Positions 10,920 through 22,876 of a stretch of DNA of 64,000 bases are shown piece after piece. The notes under the pieces are model-generated. The model saw only the letters and a program-made list of their open reading frames with translations. It did not search any database and had not been told where the DNA came from. Origin of the DNA: Hermatobates lingyangjiaoensis (lineage: Eukaryota; Arthropoda; Insecta; Hemiptera; Hermatobatidae). Positions within the stretch are counted from its first letter, which is position 1. Every line of letters starts with the position of its first letter. The translations under genes were made by a program, and so were the position numbers. The stretch lies in NCBI GenBank assembly GCA_026182355.1, contig JAPFBL010000164.1, positions 620,001 through 684,000 on the forward strand, read 5' to 3'.

Positions 10920-13410
10920 CTGTTTATTGTAACATTTCTACATTTGTCTATTATGGTGTTTAGCTATAGATGACGAAGTGAGAACTGACCACGTTGAAGA
11001 CTATCCTCTTAGGCGGCACAGTTCTATGATTGGTAAAACGTCATTCTATATATTTAAAAAAAAAAAAAATGAAAACTATTTACAAAAACAGAGAAAAATT
11101 TAAATTACAAGTAAAAAGAAGTTTTTGGCCAAATATATAATGTTTCATTTTTTTCATGATAATTGGGACCTTTAACTACCGAATGAATTCTTATATTATG
11201 TACATTTGTGACACAGTGCAAAGAACCGAAGTAAACAGAGCACATAGAAATTACATAAGTACCAAAAATATTCTGTATCAAAGTTTACATTATGTTATCC
11301 AAACACAATTCTCACTATTCAATCCAAAAATCTAAGAAAAAAAATTTAGATTTAAGCATAAAAATTACATTTTTAATTATTTTCTGATATATTTCATTAA
11401 AATACCATTTCGTTTGATTATTAATTATATCAAAAAGATGGAAACACTTTCATCTCTATGATTTAATCGACCTTTTGAAAGGCTGTGATTAAAAATTCCT
11501 TCCGAAACATCAAGATAAGGGCTAAGAGTAATCTATGTTTTAGCATTAATCTGTAGATATCAGTTAAAACTCCAAACTACTATTTTCTTAATTTACTGCC
11601 TAGATGTAAAAATTCTTCTTTAAAACTAAATATTTAAATTTCTTGAACTTTTTTTTATTTTTCATATTTGCATATTTAGAAACTAAATTAATATTGCAAA
11701 ATATAAAAGTATTGACTGTTAATTTCGGAAATCAACTATACCCTAAGTAAAACATAATATTGATTTATTTCAATACGGCTACTATATTTTAGCAATAGCA
11801 TGAACATGGAATTTGTGTCATTGATTAAAAGAATTAAGAACACTTAACAGCTATTATACTACTGGATAAATTTGATTCAATAACGGAAAGAAACAGGTAA
11901 CATTAACATTAATTTAAAACCTTGGTCTAGCAAATAAAATTGCCAACCATAAAATTAGACAAGCAACAATACCAAATATATCGGATTTTGTAACTATTAT
12001 TGTTAATGAAATTACTAAATAAGTAATGAAGGAATCAAGCGATGTCTTGTGGTTATCAAAAGGTAGGTTATCAATAGGTGAAGTAGGAGACAGGTCGTTA
12101 TGTCATTCGTTGCTTAATCAGTGACTTAGTAACGTATTTACTTATAATTGGAAAATTAAAGTAATTAATTTAACCTAAAAACATAACCACTGCACAATTA
12201 TATGGAAACTAGTTAAGGTTAGGTAACGTTCCAGCGGGACGGAATTATTACTATTCTTTCCATAGAAAACTTTATCAAAATGATTACCCTTAATTAAATA
12301 TATTATAATACTTTGTAAAAATGTAGATTTAAAAACAAAAGCACCAATGTTTCTTTTTTTATTATAAAATGTTAGAATACTTTTAGATCATTGTATTTTA
12401 AATATTTATTTTAACTGATTGTGACAGTTTCTGAAAACATCGAAATATAAAAGCATTTTTGCTTGAATACCTAAGTTATTATTTTTATTTTTTGAATGAT
12501 ATTTGTTGATACTTTAAGTATTTGGACTAGACATGTTCAATTATATTTCTAGGATAGTTATTTTTCTTTTCTTCATTACACTTTTCTAACTTTCCTCTAG
12601 AATGAAAGTCAATTTTTGATCAGTTGCATGATTTGAGTTGCATGATTAAATTATGTTATTGTATAAATTGTTATGTCCAGGAAAGTGGTGTCTTTTTCTA
12701 GCTTTCTTATAAATCTAAGTTAAGAATTAAAAACATTTGAACACAGATAACTTATAGTTTCACCAAGTTGATAAGATATTATACTAGGAAATGTTGAGGA
12801 GCAGTAGAAAAGGTAGACTGTTAGGCAGTAATTAAGTTTCTTTAGCTGCACAGGAGCAAAAGATAACATTGGTGTTATCTTAGACTAAGCCAAAGAATTC
12901 TGTGATTCGCATGATGATGTGCCCCAATTAGAAATAACCTTTTTTTTTCCTTCCATCTTAATGGGAACTTAATTTATTTTTTTTTTCACGTCTAGTTTAA
13001 TTCCAATCTTACTTTTATTTAATTTTCTTCATTATAAAGTAAGAAAGAAACATTCAAGTTGCCTATTTGAAATGCAACAGTTGTACAATTCTACTATATC
13101 ATTGACTTAATTAAACCAACATCAACAGGATTGAGAAGGTTAACAAAGATAATTGAAATAATTACAGTAATAGTACCAATAAAACTCTGATAAAACAATC
13201 CACATTTAACGGTACCAACAACAATACCAATTATAATATAGCACATTTTATATAGTTATAATTAAAATAAATACTTGAACACTATTCTGGTATTCCATCT
13301 CAAAAAAAGATATTAATGTAACATTTTCTTAGTTTTTAATTAATTTTAAAAAAAATCTTTATCCACTTTCTTACTTCTAACCAGACACTGTTTAAAGATG
13401 TCCGGTTTTC
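10920..13410. other. Long AT-rich stretch, no gene seen
   Basis: About 2.5 kb of T- and A-rich DNA without a coding frame above background, an RNA fold or an element end that I can support. Confidence 0.5.
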
Positions 13411-13412
13411 TC

Positions 13413-13740
13413 TTACTTTGAAATATCATATAGAGTCTTCATTAATGAAATTTAACAAATCAAATGCCATAAACATAAGTAATGGTTTATTTAAATTAGA
13501 CCCAGTACTAATGAGATCAATAGCCTTATTTACCAGGGTTTGCAGTAACCGGTAGATACTATCCTACTTATTTCTTCAAGGAATCCTTTATTCACAATAA
13601 TTTTCTCAGTATTTTGTTCTCTTTCTTTACCCTTGACTCTCTTTCAAATACCTCTTTTTCCTACTTCTCAAGAAAACACCACATTTCCTCTGTCACTTGT
13701 GAGTCTAAGTAAGACACTCACCAGTACCAGTCATTTTGCT
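13413..13740 (+). pseudogene. PLE C-terminal remnant and 3' UTR (family B type)
   Basis: In + frame the sequence reads LKYHIESSLMKFNKSN, then AINISNGLFKLDPVLMRS before a stop. This matches the end of PLE proteins, where a glutamate-containing R-x-x-E-x-x-L/I helix of the GIY-YIG domain is followed by a short N-x-G-x-F-x-L-D tail. A sister copy lies at 31730-31835, and the 60.6-kb frame ends comparably. The following about 200 bp (TTTCTTCAAGGAATCC to about 13740) is pyrimidine-rich, like the 3' UTR that leads into the family B ribozyme at 32 kb, but no family B unit follows directly here. A remnant only. Confidence 0.55.
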
Positions 13741-13839
13741 CAAATGGTCTTAGTTCTATTTGACATTTCTTATTGTAGTTCAGACTTTAATTTCTATTTT
13801 ACGAGTTAATTGTAAAATCTTGTTTTACATATATACACT

Positions 13840-13940
13840 TTAACACATAGGAAAGAACAGAGAAAGTCACAACAGAACTTACTTCGATATTTCGACATTC
13901 GTCGTCATCAGGAAGAAGTACGAAATACTGGCGTAAAGAA
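13840..13940 (-). mobile_element. Family E pLTR unit, solo
   Basis: The - strand unit contains a complete hammerhead fold and ends with GTGACTTTCTCTGTTCTTTC before a TATATATG run. It is closely similar to the + strand unit at 62.64 kb. Confidence 0.75.
13882..13915 (-). ncRNA. Hammerhead ribozyme motif, family E
   Basis: On the - strand: stem I CTTC, core CTGATGA, one extra C, stem II GAC-GAAT-GTC, GAA, stem III ATAT (self-complementary), H17 = C, return GAAG(T). All canonical core bases are intact, making this one of the cleanest examples in the window. Confidence 0.8.
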
Positions 13941-13949
13941 GCAAAGCGC

Positions 13950-13951
13950 AA

Positions 13952-13986
<35 letters not shown>

Positions 13987-13990
13987 TCTG

Positions 13991-14021
<31 letters not shown>

Positions 14022-14036
14022 GTATATATATATATA
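13950..14036 (+). repeat. (CT)n then (TA)n microsatellite
   Basis: CT run with GT interruptions passing directly into TA. Confidence 0.95.
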
Positions 14037-14044
14037 TTTCAATT

Positions 14045-14125
14045 TTCAATTATCAAACAACAATATGAAATGGGAAAAAAAGACTATATGTCTTTTTTCC
14101 CATTTCATATTGCGGTTTGATCATA
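14045..14125. mobile_element. Family B tails only, short inverted pair
   Basis: Two family B 3' tails (ATATGAAATGGGAAAA and its complement) meet head to head around TATA, giving a near-perfect 33-bp palindrome. The ribozyme core is absent in both. The right end is GCGGTTTGATCATATATA. Confidence 0.75.
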
Positions 14126-14149
14126 TATACATACGTTTGCAAGTGCGCT

Positions 14150-14285
14150 TGGTATTCCTATCTCTACTCTCCTGATGACCGTTCAACCAAAAATTAGAGA
14201 CTGTAAGTGTGTTTGTCCCTTTACTCTGTATCTGTAGTTTACTGTGAAACGTTTATTCTCCTTTTGAAAATATATCCTTTTCTTT
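14150..14285 (+). mobile_element. Family A pLTR unit, solo
   Basis: Starts at GCGCTTGGTATTCC and contains CTCTC-CTGATGA, a weakened stem II (CGTTCAACCA), AAAATTAGAGACTG and a diverged tail. The hammerhead at about 14168-14202 has lost the stem II closing pair and G12, so it is probably decayed. Confidence 0.65.
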
Positions 14286-14289
14286 TTGA

Positions 14290-14495
14290 TATTTTTGATA
14301 ACGTGAAATAACAATCAACTTCCAAACCGCAATAAGAAATGAGGAAAACGATTGAGATCTTTTAAGCGTAACAAGAGGTCTTCGTCAGAGTGAAATCCCT
14401 ACTGATCAGTTGGAATCAGTTGGGATTGAAATGAATGAAGACCTCTTGTTACGGCTAAAGGATCTCAGTCATTTTTCTCATTTCTTATTGAATTT
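14290..14495. mobile_element. Family B inverted dimer
   Basis: The left copy (-) has a fairly complete ribozyme region at 14351-14402 (CTGACGAAGACC in - sense); the right copy (+, about 14430-14495) begins inside it. The centre repeats CAGTTGG twice. The right tail runs directly into (TA)n. Confidence 0.72.
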
Positions 14496-14496
14496 A

Positions 14497-14536
14497 TATA
14501 TATATATATATATGTTTATATATATATATATATGTT

Positions 14537-14567
<31 letters not shown>

Positions 14568-14601
14568 GTGTGTATGTGGTGTGTGTGTGTGTGTGTGTGT
14601 T
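14497..14601 (+). repeat. (TA)n/(TG)n compound microsatellite
   Basis: TA runs interrupted by TGTT, ending in TG. It lies exactly between a pLTR dimer and a truncated PLE N-terminal coding scrap. Confidence 0.95.
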
Positions 14602-14830
14602 TAAAAACTGGCAGCACGTCTTCTATTAAACAAATATTATTAAAAACCACTGCTTCGTCTACATTGACGATGTTCTTATAGATGCTCTTTTTGTATTATA
14701 ACCTGTAGTTGTCTCGTAATAAGTTATCTTCGGCAAGTCTTCTGTTTGTAATATTTTAAATATCTCCACTATGTCTTTAGGTAGATTAATTTTGGATCTA
14801 CCAGATACTATAGGAAGAGTATAAAGCAAA
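14602..14830 (-). pseudogene. PLE N-terminal coding fragment
   Basis: On the - strand one frame reads KSIYKNIVNVDEAVVFNNIC, then LIEDVLPVFK, before the sequence dissolves into the TG/TA microsatellite. This parallels the frame at 62.1-62.24 kb (KIVNAESAIKFNTCLKEDLL, then PKYT), typical of the N-terminal helix region ahead of the PLE reverse transcriptase, which ends in a C-x(5-7)-L-P-x-(F/Y) motif. Upstream (14690-14830) another frame is open but out of register, so at least one frameshift is present. The break at the TA/TG tract matches the sister fragment's. Confidence 0.5.
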
Positions 14831-14954
14831 AAAAAGTATCTCTCTAAGAAAATCGTTCATTCAAACTAGACAGTTGTTGAAATCCACAGAATATTTTTAA
14901 AATTTAAAATAATCTCTAATGTAATACTTAGCTTTTCTGTTTCAAAATTTTGTA

Positions 14955-15045
14955 CTTTTCCCTATGAAAAAGGTTTCAAATAAAAACCAAAACGTTGGCA
15001 ATGAGAGTTTGCCTGATAAACGCTGGCCTGATAAACTTTAATTTT
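14955..15045 (+). mobile_element. Family C pLTR unit, solo
   Basis: Contains CCTATGAAAAAGGTTTCAAA, AAAACGTTGGCAATGAGAG, and a TTTGCCTGATAAA tail leading to TATATATA. It matches the pLTR attached to the PLE coding copy at 60.2-60.3 kb. Confidence 0.7.
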
Positions 15046-15049
15046 GTAT

Positions 15050-15765
15050 ATATATAAATCTTTCAAGCTATATATAATACAGTTTTACTAATATAAATTC
15101 ATGAACTCTAAAACACCTGAAATGCTTTTAATCCTAATCTATGGCTTAATCTAATTCACTTGCAATTCATTGAACTTAATATCCTCTTTAATATAAATAA
15201 TCTATTTCTGAAACCGCATTATTGGATAATATTACAGATATTTATATTAAATTTCCATCAAATTTCCGCTTGAAGAATTATTATATCTAAAAATAGGATT
15301 TAATTAAATTATAGGCATAATTTTGTAAAATACATTTTATTTAAGCATTCGTTATAAATAAATATTATTCTAATGCGTTTTAACTCACGCTGATTAATAT
15401 GAATAATTAAAGTGTTCTAAATTTCAAATAGATAATGAATCGAATAAATCAGTTTTAGAGTAAGTTGACTATATTTGGGCCGCTTTGAGAACCGGTAAAC
15501 AATCGGTAAGGAGGAGAGCCAATTAGTGTAATAAAGAGGGCCGAGATCCAAATGTGCGAAGAAGTGAGTGAGAGACTGCGGTTAGTATCGAGAGCCAAGT
15601 CTTTGAAAGTAACTTAGTAGTTTGAAAGATAGTGGGGCTGGGATTTGGTTGAGAAGGAAATCGAAATGCCTTTGACTAAATTAAACAAGCAATAAAACAA
15701 GAGAATACTGACACGTTCACCAAAACTATAATTCAATAGATCCATACTTAACACACTTGTTCTTC
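15050..15765. other. AT-rich stretch; slightly GC-richer part near 15480-15660
   Basis: No domain or RNA recognised. The 15480-15660 segment is higher in complexity but has no long open frame. Confidence 0.45.
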
Positions 15766-15793
15766 AAAAAAAAAAAAAAAAAAAAAAAAAAAA
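15766..15793 (+). repeat. Poly(A) run, 28 bases
   Basis: A pure A run that could be a retroposon tail, but no recognisable retroposon body precedes it and no duplication was seen. Confidence 0.8.
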
Positions 15794-16010
15794 CAGTGTT
15801 TCTCGAACACTTGAGTGCGTGGGTGTTTATATGTTCGAGTTAAAAAAAAGAAATTAAAAAAAAATGTGGTCTGAGACGCCATACGTCTTCCATTTAGCTA
15901 ATTATAAACGGTAGCAGATTTGTTGGGACAGCGCTGCTTGCATCACAGTAGTGCTGTTCATGTTTTATATACCTATTATTTTTCAAACAAATGTTCTTTC
16001 ACTGATATCT

Positions 16011-16198
16011 TTCTTTCTCTTTCTCCCTCCCTCTCTTTTCTCTCTCACACTTCTTCTCCCCTCTCTCTCTTTATTCCCTCTCTCTCTCCCTTTTCTCTCT
16101 CACACTTCTTCTCCCCTCACTCTCTCTATCTTTCCTTCTCTCCCCCCCTTCTCTCACTCCTCGCTTTCTCCCCCTCCCTTTCCTCTTTCCTTGCTACC

Positions 16199-16262
<64 letters not shown>

Positions 16263-16450
16263 CTCTCTTTCTTTCCCTCTCCTCCCATTCTCTCTCCTCA
16301 GTTCTTCTCCTCCCCCTCTCTCTCTATCTTTCTGTCTCTCCCTTCCTTCTCTCTCTCCTCGCTTTCTCCTCCTCCCTCTCTATCTCCCTCCGTTTTCTCT
16401 GCCTTCGCCCTCCCCCTCTCTCTCTCTTCTCTTTCCCTTTCTCTTTCGCT
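16011..16450 (+). repeat. CT-rich simple-sequence block
   Basis: About 440 bases of polypyrimidine on the + strand, mixing (CT)n with CCCTC and TTTCTC words. Two overlapping long open frames (Ser/Leu/Pro-rich) exist only because the repeat has no stop in those frames. The purine complement may form H-DNA-like structures. Confidence 0.9.
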
Positions 16451-16479
16451 TTGTATTCAATCAATTTGAAACCATTTTA

Positions 16480-17640
16480 ATATTAATATGACATATACCG
16501 GCTTTTATTGAATATCCGTATAGATCAAAAACAAACTTCTTTTACAGCTCATATTTTTCATAATTTTTTTTTTTGAATAAGAAAGATAATTCCGTAAACA
16601 TATACTAAGTGTTCACTCAAATCCAAAATCACGGTTATTTTAACAAAAATATAGGGACAGATTTCAAGAAAACGGAAAACGCTATTTTTTCGATATAAAC
16701 TACTTTAAAGAAGGCAGTTTTGGCGCGAGCAGACTGATTTATGCCAGTCATAGCAGGAACCTCAATATAAGTTTTGGTGATTATAGGTTAGCTTTCAGAA
16801 CAATTTGTATCTCAAGCAGGCTGGAACAGGAAAATAATCAAAAAATGAAATAATAAAAAGTATGTATTAAAAAAATTTGATCAGAATTCCTTTTAGAAAC
16901 ATTCAGTAGAAATGTTATAATTCATCGAGAAACCTAACTGCTGTACGACCTCAGTTTATCGTTTGTAATATAACTTGCATATAGAGATTCACAAATTACT
17001 ACTAAACAATGACTACTAAAACATAAAAGTAAAAGATTTTTTTAAAAAACAGAAAAATATTAAATATAATATTTTAATATATAACAATTTTAAAATTAAC
17101 AATTTCAACTTTTTGATTTCATCTTGACTGGCAAGTAGTTAGTAATAATGAATTTCCTATTTGAGTGAAGTCCAATATAAAACATTAACTCGATTAGCTA
17201 TTAAGCAAAAACTATTAAGTCAGGATAAGTATATATTTAATATCATATGTAATTTAATAGAACATAACTATTGATATAATTATGGTAATTTAAATAGCGC
17301 ATTAGTCAAGGTTTCTGTATATTGAATTAGGATGCTCACTTTGATATAAATAAAGCAACATTATTTCATTTTATAATAGAAAATGGTTCAGCTATTAGAA
17401 TTTACAAAATGAGAAGTTCTCGAATAGTTATTACATTAATGAAATATTACCAGAAAACTGGTAAAAAATTAATTCAAGCTGTTAAACTATTAAAGATACA
17501 TATAATGGAATAGGGAAAGTAGGAGGGACTTAAAAAGCACTGATTGAACTTAGTGTAGGTTATATGATTGGACACGCAAGTGCGTGACTGAGAACTGGGA
17601 ACGAGATATTAGAGAAAAAGAGAGAAATATAGAAGCAATG
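16480..17640. other. AT-rich stretch, no gene seen
   Basis: No coding, RNA or mobile-element signal that I can support. Confidence 0.5.
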
Positions 17641-17842
17641 AGTGTCTAGCATGGGCCTCTCGGCCGATATGGCCTCCTGAAACGTTTTCAAGTAACGGTC
17701 AGTGGTTACCGTGCTTGCTTCTACCCCCGAACAACCTAGACTTCATCGCTCACCATCCAAAGTACTTCACATTGCTTCATATGATCTGTTTGAGTGCTCG
17801 TTCATCACCTTTGTATTCCCCTGAGAAATGGTTCTTATAGAA

Positions 17843-18190
17843 TTATTTGTTTATGTTCGCCTGATGGTCGTTGTTATTAGCTGTATCCTTCATCCTGTTG
17901 TTGAGGTACTTCTTAACTATACTGTCGAAAGCAATGTTGCTGTAGTCATTGTAAACGAATGTTTGCCTGAGTTGTTCTATTCTTTGGTGAAAAAGGAACC
18001 ACGTGAAGGAAGTCTTGTAGGTCCTGTGTACTAGCGCCTGAACTGTTCCTGTTTTGTAGCGCTTAGGACACTTGCTACTAACGTTGTTGTAAATTAGCAG
18101 ATCTGAAGGCTTCAGAAATACTGATGTGATGTAGTTTCTTTCGAGGTTGTCAATCTGTACATCAAGAAAGTTGAATATATATATAAACAT
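17843..18190 (-). pseudogene. PLE reverse transcriptase thumb fragment
   Basis: The 115-residue frame begins in TA-rich sequence (MFIYIFN) and reads FLDVQIDNLERNYITSVFLK, then PSDLLIYNN. This is the PLE RT block after the catalytic box: an F-L-D-V strand, then a K-P-S/T turn. It continues with a K-x-x-T-V-Q-A-L-V-H-R helix and the region with E-Q-L-R-Q-T-F. No GIY-YIG domain follows; the frame closes in Asn-rich sequence. The 5' break is at a TA tract beside a family C pLTR dimer. In an intact PLE this follows the palm fragment type at 6.2 kb. Strong family resemblance; clearly truncated. Confidence 0.72.
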
Positions 18191-18204
18191 TATTATATTC
18201 TCGA

Positions 18205-18430
18205 CCGTATGTTAGAAAAATAACTAAAAAATATGAATCAGTATGCGGTCAGTTTCTTCCACTTCAAACCAAACTCTCATTGCCAACGTTTTGATTTTAT
18301 TCAAAATCATTTTCAAAGGCCTACAAAAACTCACTCGTAGGCCTTTGAAAAAAATTTTTGAATACAATCAAATCATCGACAATGAGAGTTTGATTTGAAG
18401 TGGAATAAACTGACCACATCCCGATTCATC
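18205..18430. mobile_element. Family C pLTR unit, inverted dimer
   Basis: The left copy (-) and right copy (+) share GGCCTTTGAAAA, the box AAACGTTGGCAATGAGAGTT (or a mutated version) and the tail TTTGAAGTGGAA...TGACC. The arms surround AAAACTCACTCG. The outer ends reach TA-rich DNA, with the PLE RT scrap immediately left. The ribozyme core is degenerate in both arms. Confidence 0.72.
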
Positions 18431-18454
18431 TGTTTTAGTTTATATATATATCAC

Positions 18455-18610
18455 TCAAAATTCAAAAAAAAACGATCCAAACTGGACGCAAAGCAGCTAA
18501 AAAACGAAGAGAAGCAACACACAGAGAAAGAGACACACTTACAAACTCAAATGTTTGGATGATCTGTCTTCAGGAGAAAAGAGCAGGACCAAGCACGCAG
18601 GAAACCGTCC
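18455..18610 (-). mobile_element. Family A-like pLTR unit, solo (A' subtype)
   Basis: On the - strand: CTCCTGAAGACAGATCATCC, then AAACATTTGAGTTTGTAAG and a tail with CCAGTTTGGATCGTTTT. A sister unit is at 54.17-54.32 kb. The hammerhead-like core CTGAAGA is intact, but stem II is poor. Confidence 0.62.
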
Positions 18611-18651
18611 CGGCAACCCAGGTTTTTGAGTTGATTAGTTTATATATATAT

Positions 18652-18838
18652 ATGAATAAATACCACAATAAACAATATATATTACTTAAAATGCTCTGAG
18701 GCCTTTCGTCACAACATCATCAGAGAGCTAAATGAAAAAACGTTCTTGCATTTAGCTCTCTGATTATGTTGTGACGAATGGCCTTAGAGCATTTTAATTA
18801 ATATATATTGTTTATTGTGGTATTTAGTTCATATATTA
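18652..18838. mobile_element. Family D pLTR unit, inverted dimer
   Basis: About 80-bp arms in inverted orientation around AAAAAACGTTCTTG. The outer ends (CAATATATATTGTTTATTGT-type) continue into TATATA. The left arm (-) has an intact hammerhead. The right arm carries CTGATTA and TGGCCT changes that break the core. Confidence 0.8.
18693..18728 (-). ncRNA. Hammerhead ribozyme motif, family D
   Basis: On the - strand: stem I GCTCT/AGAGC (5 perfect pairs), core CTGATGA, one extra T, a short stem II (GT/AC, 4-nt loop), GAA, stem III AGGCCT (self-complementary), H17 = C. Every conserved core position is present. Stem II is very weak. Confidence 0.78.
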
Positions 18839-18844
18839 CATCAA

Positions 18845-21795
18845 GAGTTATTGTTGATTATTAATTTATATATATGTATATACAAAACGTCAAATAATTA
18901 TCTGTAAAGTTAGCATATACGTATAACTAGCTGGTAACTCCTTTTATCAGAAGAGTCTGTGTATATTTTTTAAGATGTTAGTTCCTTTTAAATGTTGACC
19001 GTTTTATATATCTATGTTTTAATATAAATTAAAACAAAGACCATATATTTTCAGTCATCGTTTTCTGGGTCATTTATTGGTTCGGTATAAGTAGCTCGGT
19101 CAACTACATTTCTGTTGAACTAAATACCTATCTCAACACTCTTATGTTATGCGATTGTGCGCATTATTTTATTTTATTTTATTTATTATTTTATTATGCG
19201 CTCCAAATTAATTGCCTGGTTTTGTTACTTTAAAGCACAGGACTTTGAAGATTTTTAGTTCATAGTATTCAATTGAAATTGTAAAATAACTGTAGTTTGC
19301 ATAATCATTTCTCATATTGGAGGTAAATACCACATAATAAAGATTACACGACTAATGAGATAAGCATTTCTTTTGTTAATTTTGACTTGTATCTATTAAA
19401 ACTTCTGATTTTTACAATCTCAAACAGCCAGATGGAAGGCTATAGAGAGTTTATTGGTATAATATCAATGTACACAATGGACAGTCACTTGTTGAACTAT
19501 TATAAAATAATGAAATGTCCACAAAAGAATCAATATATTTTTCTTCTTTTTTTTCATCTTTTACAACTTTATTCAATTATTTTATATTTAATACTTATTT
19601 TTAAATTATCTTTTCTTTTACATCCATTCTTTGGTTATTTGTTTTATTTTTTTATTTATCTTGCTTTGCCTTATAGCTTTATTATCTTCTCTCTTTTACT
19701 CATTTATATTCCTTTATTAATTATTTGATATCTATGTTTATTAATTGTAATTTGTTTATCATTTATTTTTATCTTTGTTTATTCATTGTTTTTTGTTTTC
19801 TCTCCCCACGTTTCAACCCGGCTAGCATGTGTTAGTTTTCAATCATTTCTATATAGGCATGCTTGATTTCCCTCTATTTATTATTGCAAAACTGAAAGTC
19901 AGAAACTGTAAGTGTTAGTTTTTCCTTATTTGTTTGTCATTTGTAATACCCTTCATATATAATAGGGTCCACAGTTTTACTTGTTAACCCCTACAACATA
20001 CGAGTAGAGTTTCTTAAAGTAAACAGTTTAAAATCTTCATTTAAGAACATTTCTTTGGAAAGAATTTATTCTCAAAATCAATAACAAAATTAAAACAAAA
20101 TAAAAGAAAGTTAAACCTAAAGAAATGATTAACAATGAATTAAATCCAATAACAAGACTACACTTGAGACAATTCTACAAGGATATTGGCAAAAGAATAG
20201 GCAGTAAATAATGCGTAAGCAAGCTTTGTATTTAATAAATTAGAGGCGAGTCCATTGTACGCTCAAGCAGAGAACAATTAAACAGCTTTATGAACTAGGG
20301 ACAATTGCAAAATCTATTACTGAGCTAATATATTTCGCCAAGGTTCTGGCAACAGTTGAACTCGCAAAGCTTTGCGTAAGAATAGCAGGATTGTTTGTCA
20401 TAAACGGAATTCCAATTAAAATTAATTCCTTTTAAGAAACAAAAATAAAAAATTACAATTTTTTTTTTATTAGAATCACTAATAAAAGAAAAGAAATTTG
20501 CAGTAATCCTTTCTAAGAAACTACTTAAAAAAAAAATTGAAATGAAATTAATAACGGAACTTTATATTTAAACTTTTAATATCTGATACGAGTATAAATA
20601 TAGTGAGGTCAGGAGAGGTAGTGGCATTCGACCACCGCAGTGGGATACATCGCATAAAAAAAGTTTCATAGTTCATTTGATCAAAATGAATCATTCCACT
20701 TCTCACCTGAATAGTATTCCATTTAAAGTTTTATCTTCTATAAATATAAACAGCAAGTTTCCGTCTTTCTGCCTTACAGTGTGTCCGTCTGCAATATAGA
20801 AGGGGCAAATTTTACTGAAAATGGTCTAACTTACCTGAAAATTTCTCCAATAAAGTTTGTGTAAAACATTTTGGTAAAGGGGTTCAAACATAAAATTTCA
20901 GACGGGTGTCCATCAAGTCTGTGTGCACTTTAAAAAATTTATAATTTTATTTGCATTTGCCATGGAAATAATCTGTAAAAAGGATTAGAAAGAAATAATT
21001 TATATTTTTTTTAAGGTTTATCTAGCTAATTAGCCAGTTTTCGAATAAATATGAAATAAAATATATAAAGTATTCAAGTTAATGAAGAATCAATAAAAAA
21101 ATTCTCTTTGTAAGTAGTTATAATACGTAGGTTTAACACCCTGTTCACCATACTGAACCCCTTAATAAGTAAAGTGCCATGCAGTAAGTAGTGATGTATG
21201 TAACTAATATATATATATATGTTTTACATAGGATGCCTCACATATCAGGCACAAGTACCTTTAATTCAATGTTTAAAGCTTTTTTAACTTCCTAGTTAAA
21301 ATATACTCCCTCTGCGCTCACTATTATAGTAAGTAAATAAAACTGTATTATAGTAAATAAAACAATAATAGTAATAAAAAGCGCTGTAGTTAATTTTTTT
21401 TTTAGGTTTTTAAGATACATAGTATATTTATGATTAAGACCAAGTATAAAAAAAATTCTATATAGTTTAAAACAAATTATTAAAATAGCTTTTAGATTAA
21501 AATTTGCTCAACCAGATATTACTATTTTTTCTATTCCATTCTTTTTTAATGTTCAACATTAATGATTAAATAGACTATAAAGAACGTCAGAGATAATTTT
21601 GAAATTGTTTTCCTTTTTTTTTAAGTGGAATATATTGCCAAGAGATAATCTGAAATGGTAGTTTGTTCAAAACAGTTTTTCTTTTCATGAAAGAGCCGTG
21701 TTTAATTCATCATTAAACATTGTAATCTTTGCAATGCAGGATGTCTCGTTAAGCTCTGTTTTCTGTACCACTCCCTTACAGATAGAAACTTCAAA
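18845..21795. other. Long AT-rich stretch, no gene seen
   Basis: An open + frame at 19387-19728 is hydrophobic and Leu/Phe-rich, from T-rich DNA, with no recognisable protein. Otherwise nothing to report. Confidence 0.5.
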
Positions 21796-21796
21796 T

Positions 21797-22551
21797 ACTG
21801 TTGGCATCATAAGGTTCAATTGCACTTTATATATTGACAGTACATAGCATATAGTATAATGCATGTTGTACAGTATTATATGGCTATCAGTTGTACTGTT
21901 GGCATCATACGTTAAATTGTACTTTATATATTGACAGTACATAGCATATAGTATAATGCATGTTGTACAGTATTATATGGCTATCAATGGCTATCATATG
22001 GCTATCAGTTGTACTGTTGCCATCATAAGGTTCAATTATACTTTATATATTGACAGTACATAGCATATAGTATAATTCATGTTGTACAGTATTATATGGC
22101 TATCATATGGCTATCAGTTGTACTGTTGCCATCATAAGATTCAATTATACTTTATATATTGACAGTACATAGCATATAGTATAATTCATGTTGTACAGTA
22201 TTATATGGCTATCATATGGCTATCAGTTGTACTGTTGGCATCATAAGGTTCAATTGCACTTTATATATTTACAGTACATAGTATATAGTACAATGCATGT
22301 TGTACAGTATTATATGGCTATCAAATACTTTCAAACCCACTTCATACATATGGACGGTTCGATGTAGAAGTGAAAAATATATCAGCTAAGCATTCATGAA
22401 GCTTTGCACATAGCTTTGACAGTACATAGCATATAGTATAATGCATGTTGTACAGTATTATATGGCTATCAATTGTACTGTTGGCATCCTAACGTTCAAT
22501 TGCACTTTACATATTGACAGTACATAGCATATAGTATAATGCATGTTGTAC
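21797..22551 (+). repeat. Tandem satellite array, 98-118 bp units
   Basis: At least six units containing TTGACAGTACATAGCATATA and TGTTGTACAGTATTATATGG. Unit starts at 21801, 21899, 22017, 22126 and 22235 give periods of 98, 118, 109 and 109. The differences come from extra copies of an 11-bp CTATCATATGG piece. A foreign block at about 22330-22410 resembles the neighbouring 78-bp satellite. The array ends directly at a SINE. Confidence 0.9.
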
Positions 22552-22559
22552 AACAACAA

Positions 22560-22815
22560 CCAACCTGGCCAGCTTTGCTCAGTGGTTAACGTACCATACT
22601 CTCCTCTGGGCTGGTAGTCCGGGGTTCGATCCCCACCTGACCCTTGATTTATTCACGCGGGAGATAAATAAATCTGAGTATGTCATCCCTCGAAGAGGAC
22701 GTTAAGTCCTCGGTCCCGAGCCTAAACGATGTCAGGTACTCGTTAAAGATCCCTACTCAAAATGCACTTGAGTTAGGCAAAATTTAGGACTCTCAATATA
22801 GAATCTGTATAATCA
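22560..22815 (+). repeat. tRNA-derived SINE
   Basis: The tRNA-like head (about 22567-22642) has an A box with GCTCAGTGG and a B box GGGTTCGATCCC. The body contains CTTGATTTATTCACGCGGGA, GATGTCAGGTACTCGTTAAA and TAGGACTC, shared with the copies at 40.6 and 58.6 kb. The 3' end is lost near 22815. It is inserted at the edge of the satellite (CAACAACAACC junction). Confidence 0.85.
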
Positions 22816-22876
22816 CTGATCAAACAAAAAGCCGGTAAACGGTTGATGTTATCACCCGCTAGGAGATTGGTTTAAA

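Noticed and set aside
15766..15793. Poly(A) tail of a processed gene copy
   Set aside because: No coding or SINE body upstream and no flanking duplication.
15920..16480. Long Ser/Leu/Pro-rich open frames (172-186 residues)
   Set aside because: They are produced by a stop-free CT-rich simple repeat in two frames at once; there is no domain or codon bias.
19387..19728. Hydrophobic 113-residue frame resembling a membrane protein
   Set aside because: T-rich DNA yields Leu/Phe/Ile by composition; no conserved motif and no supporting gene structure.
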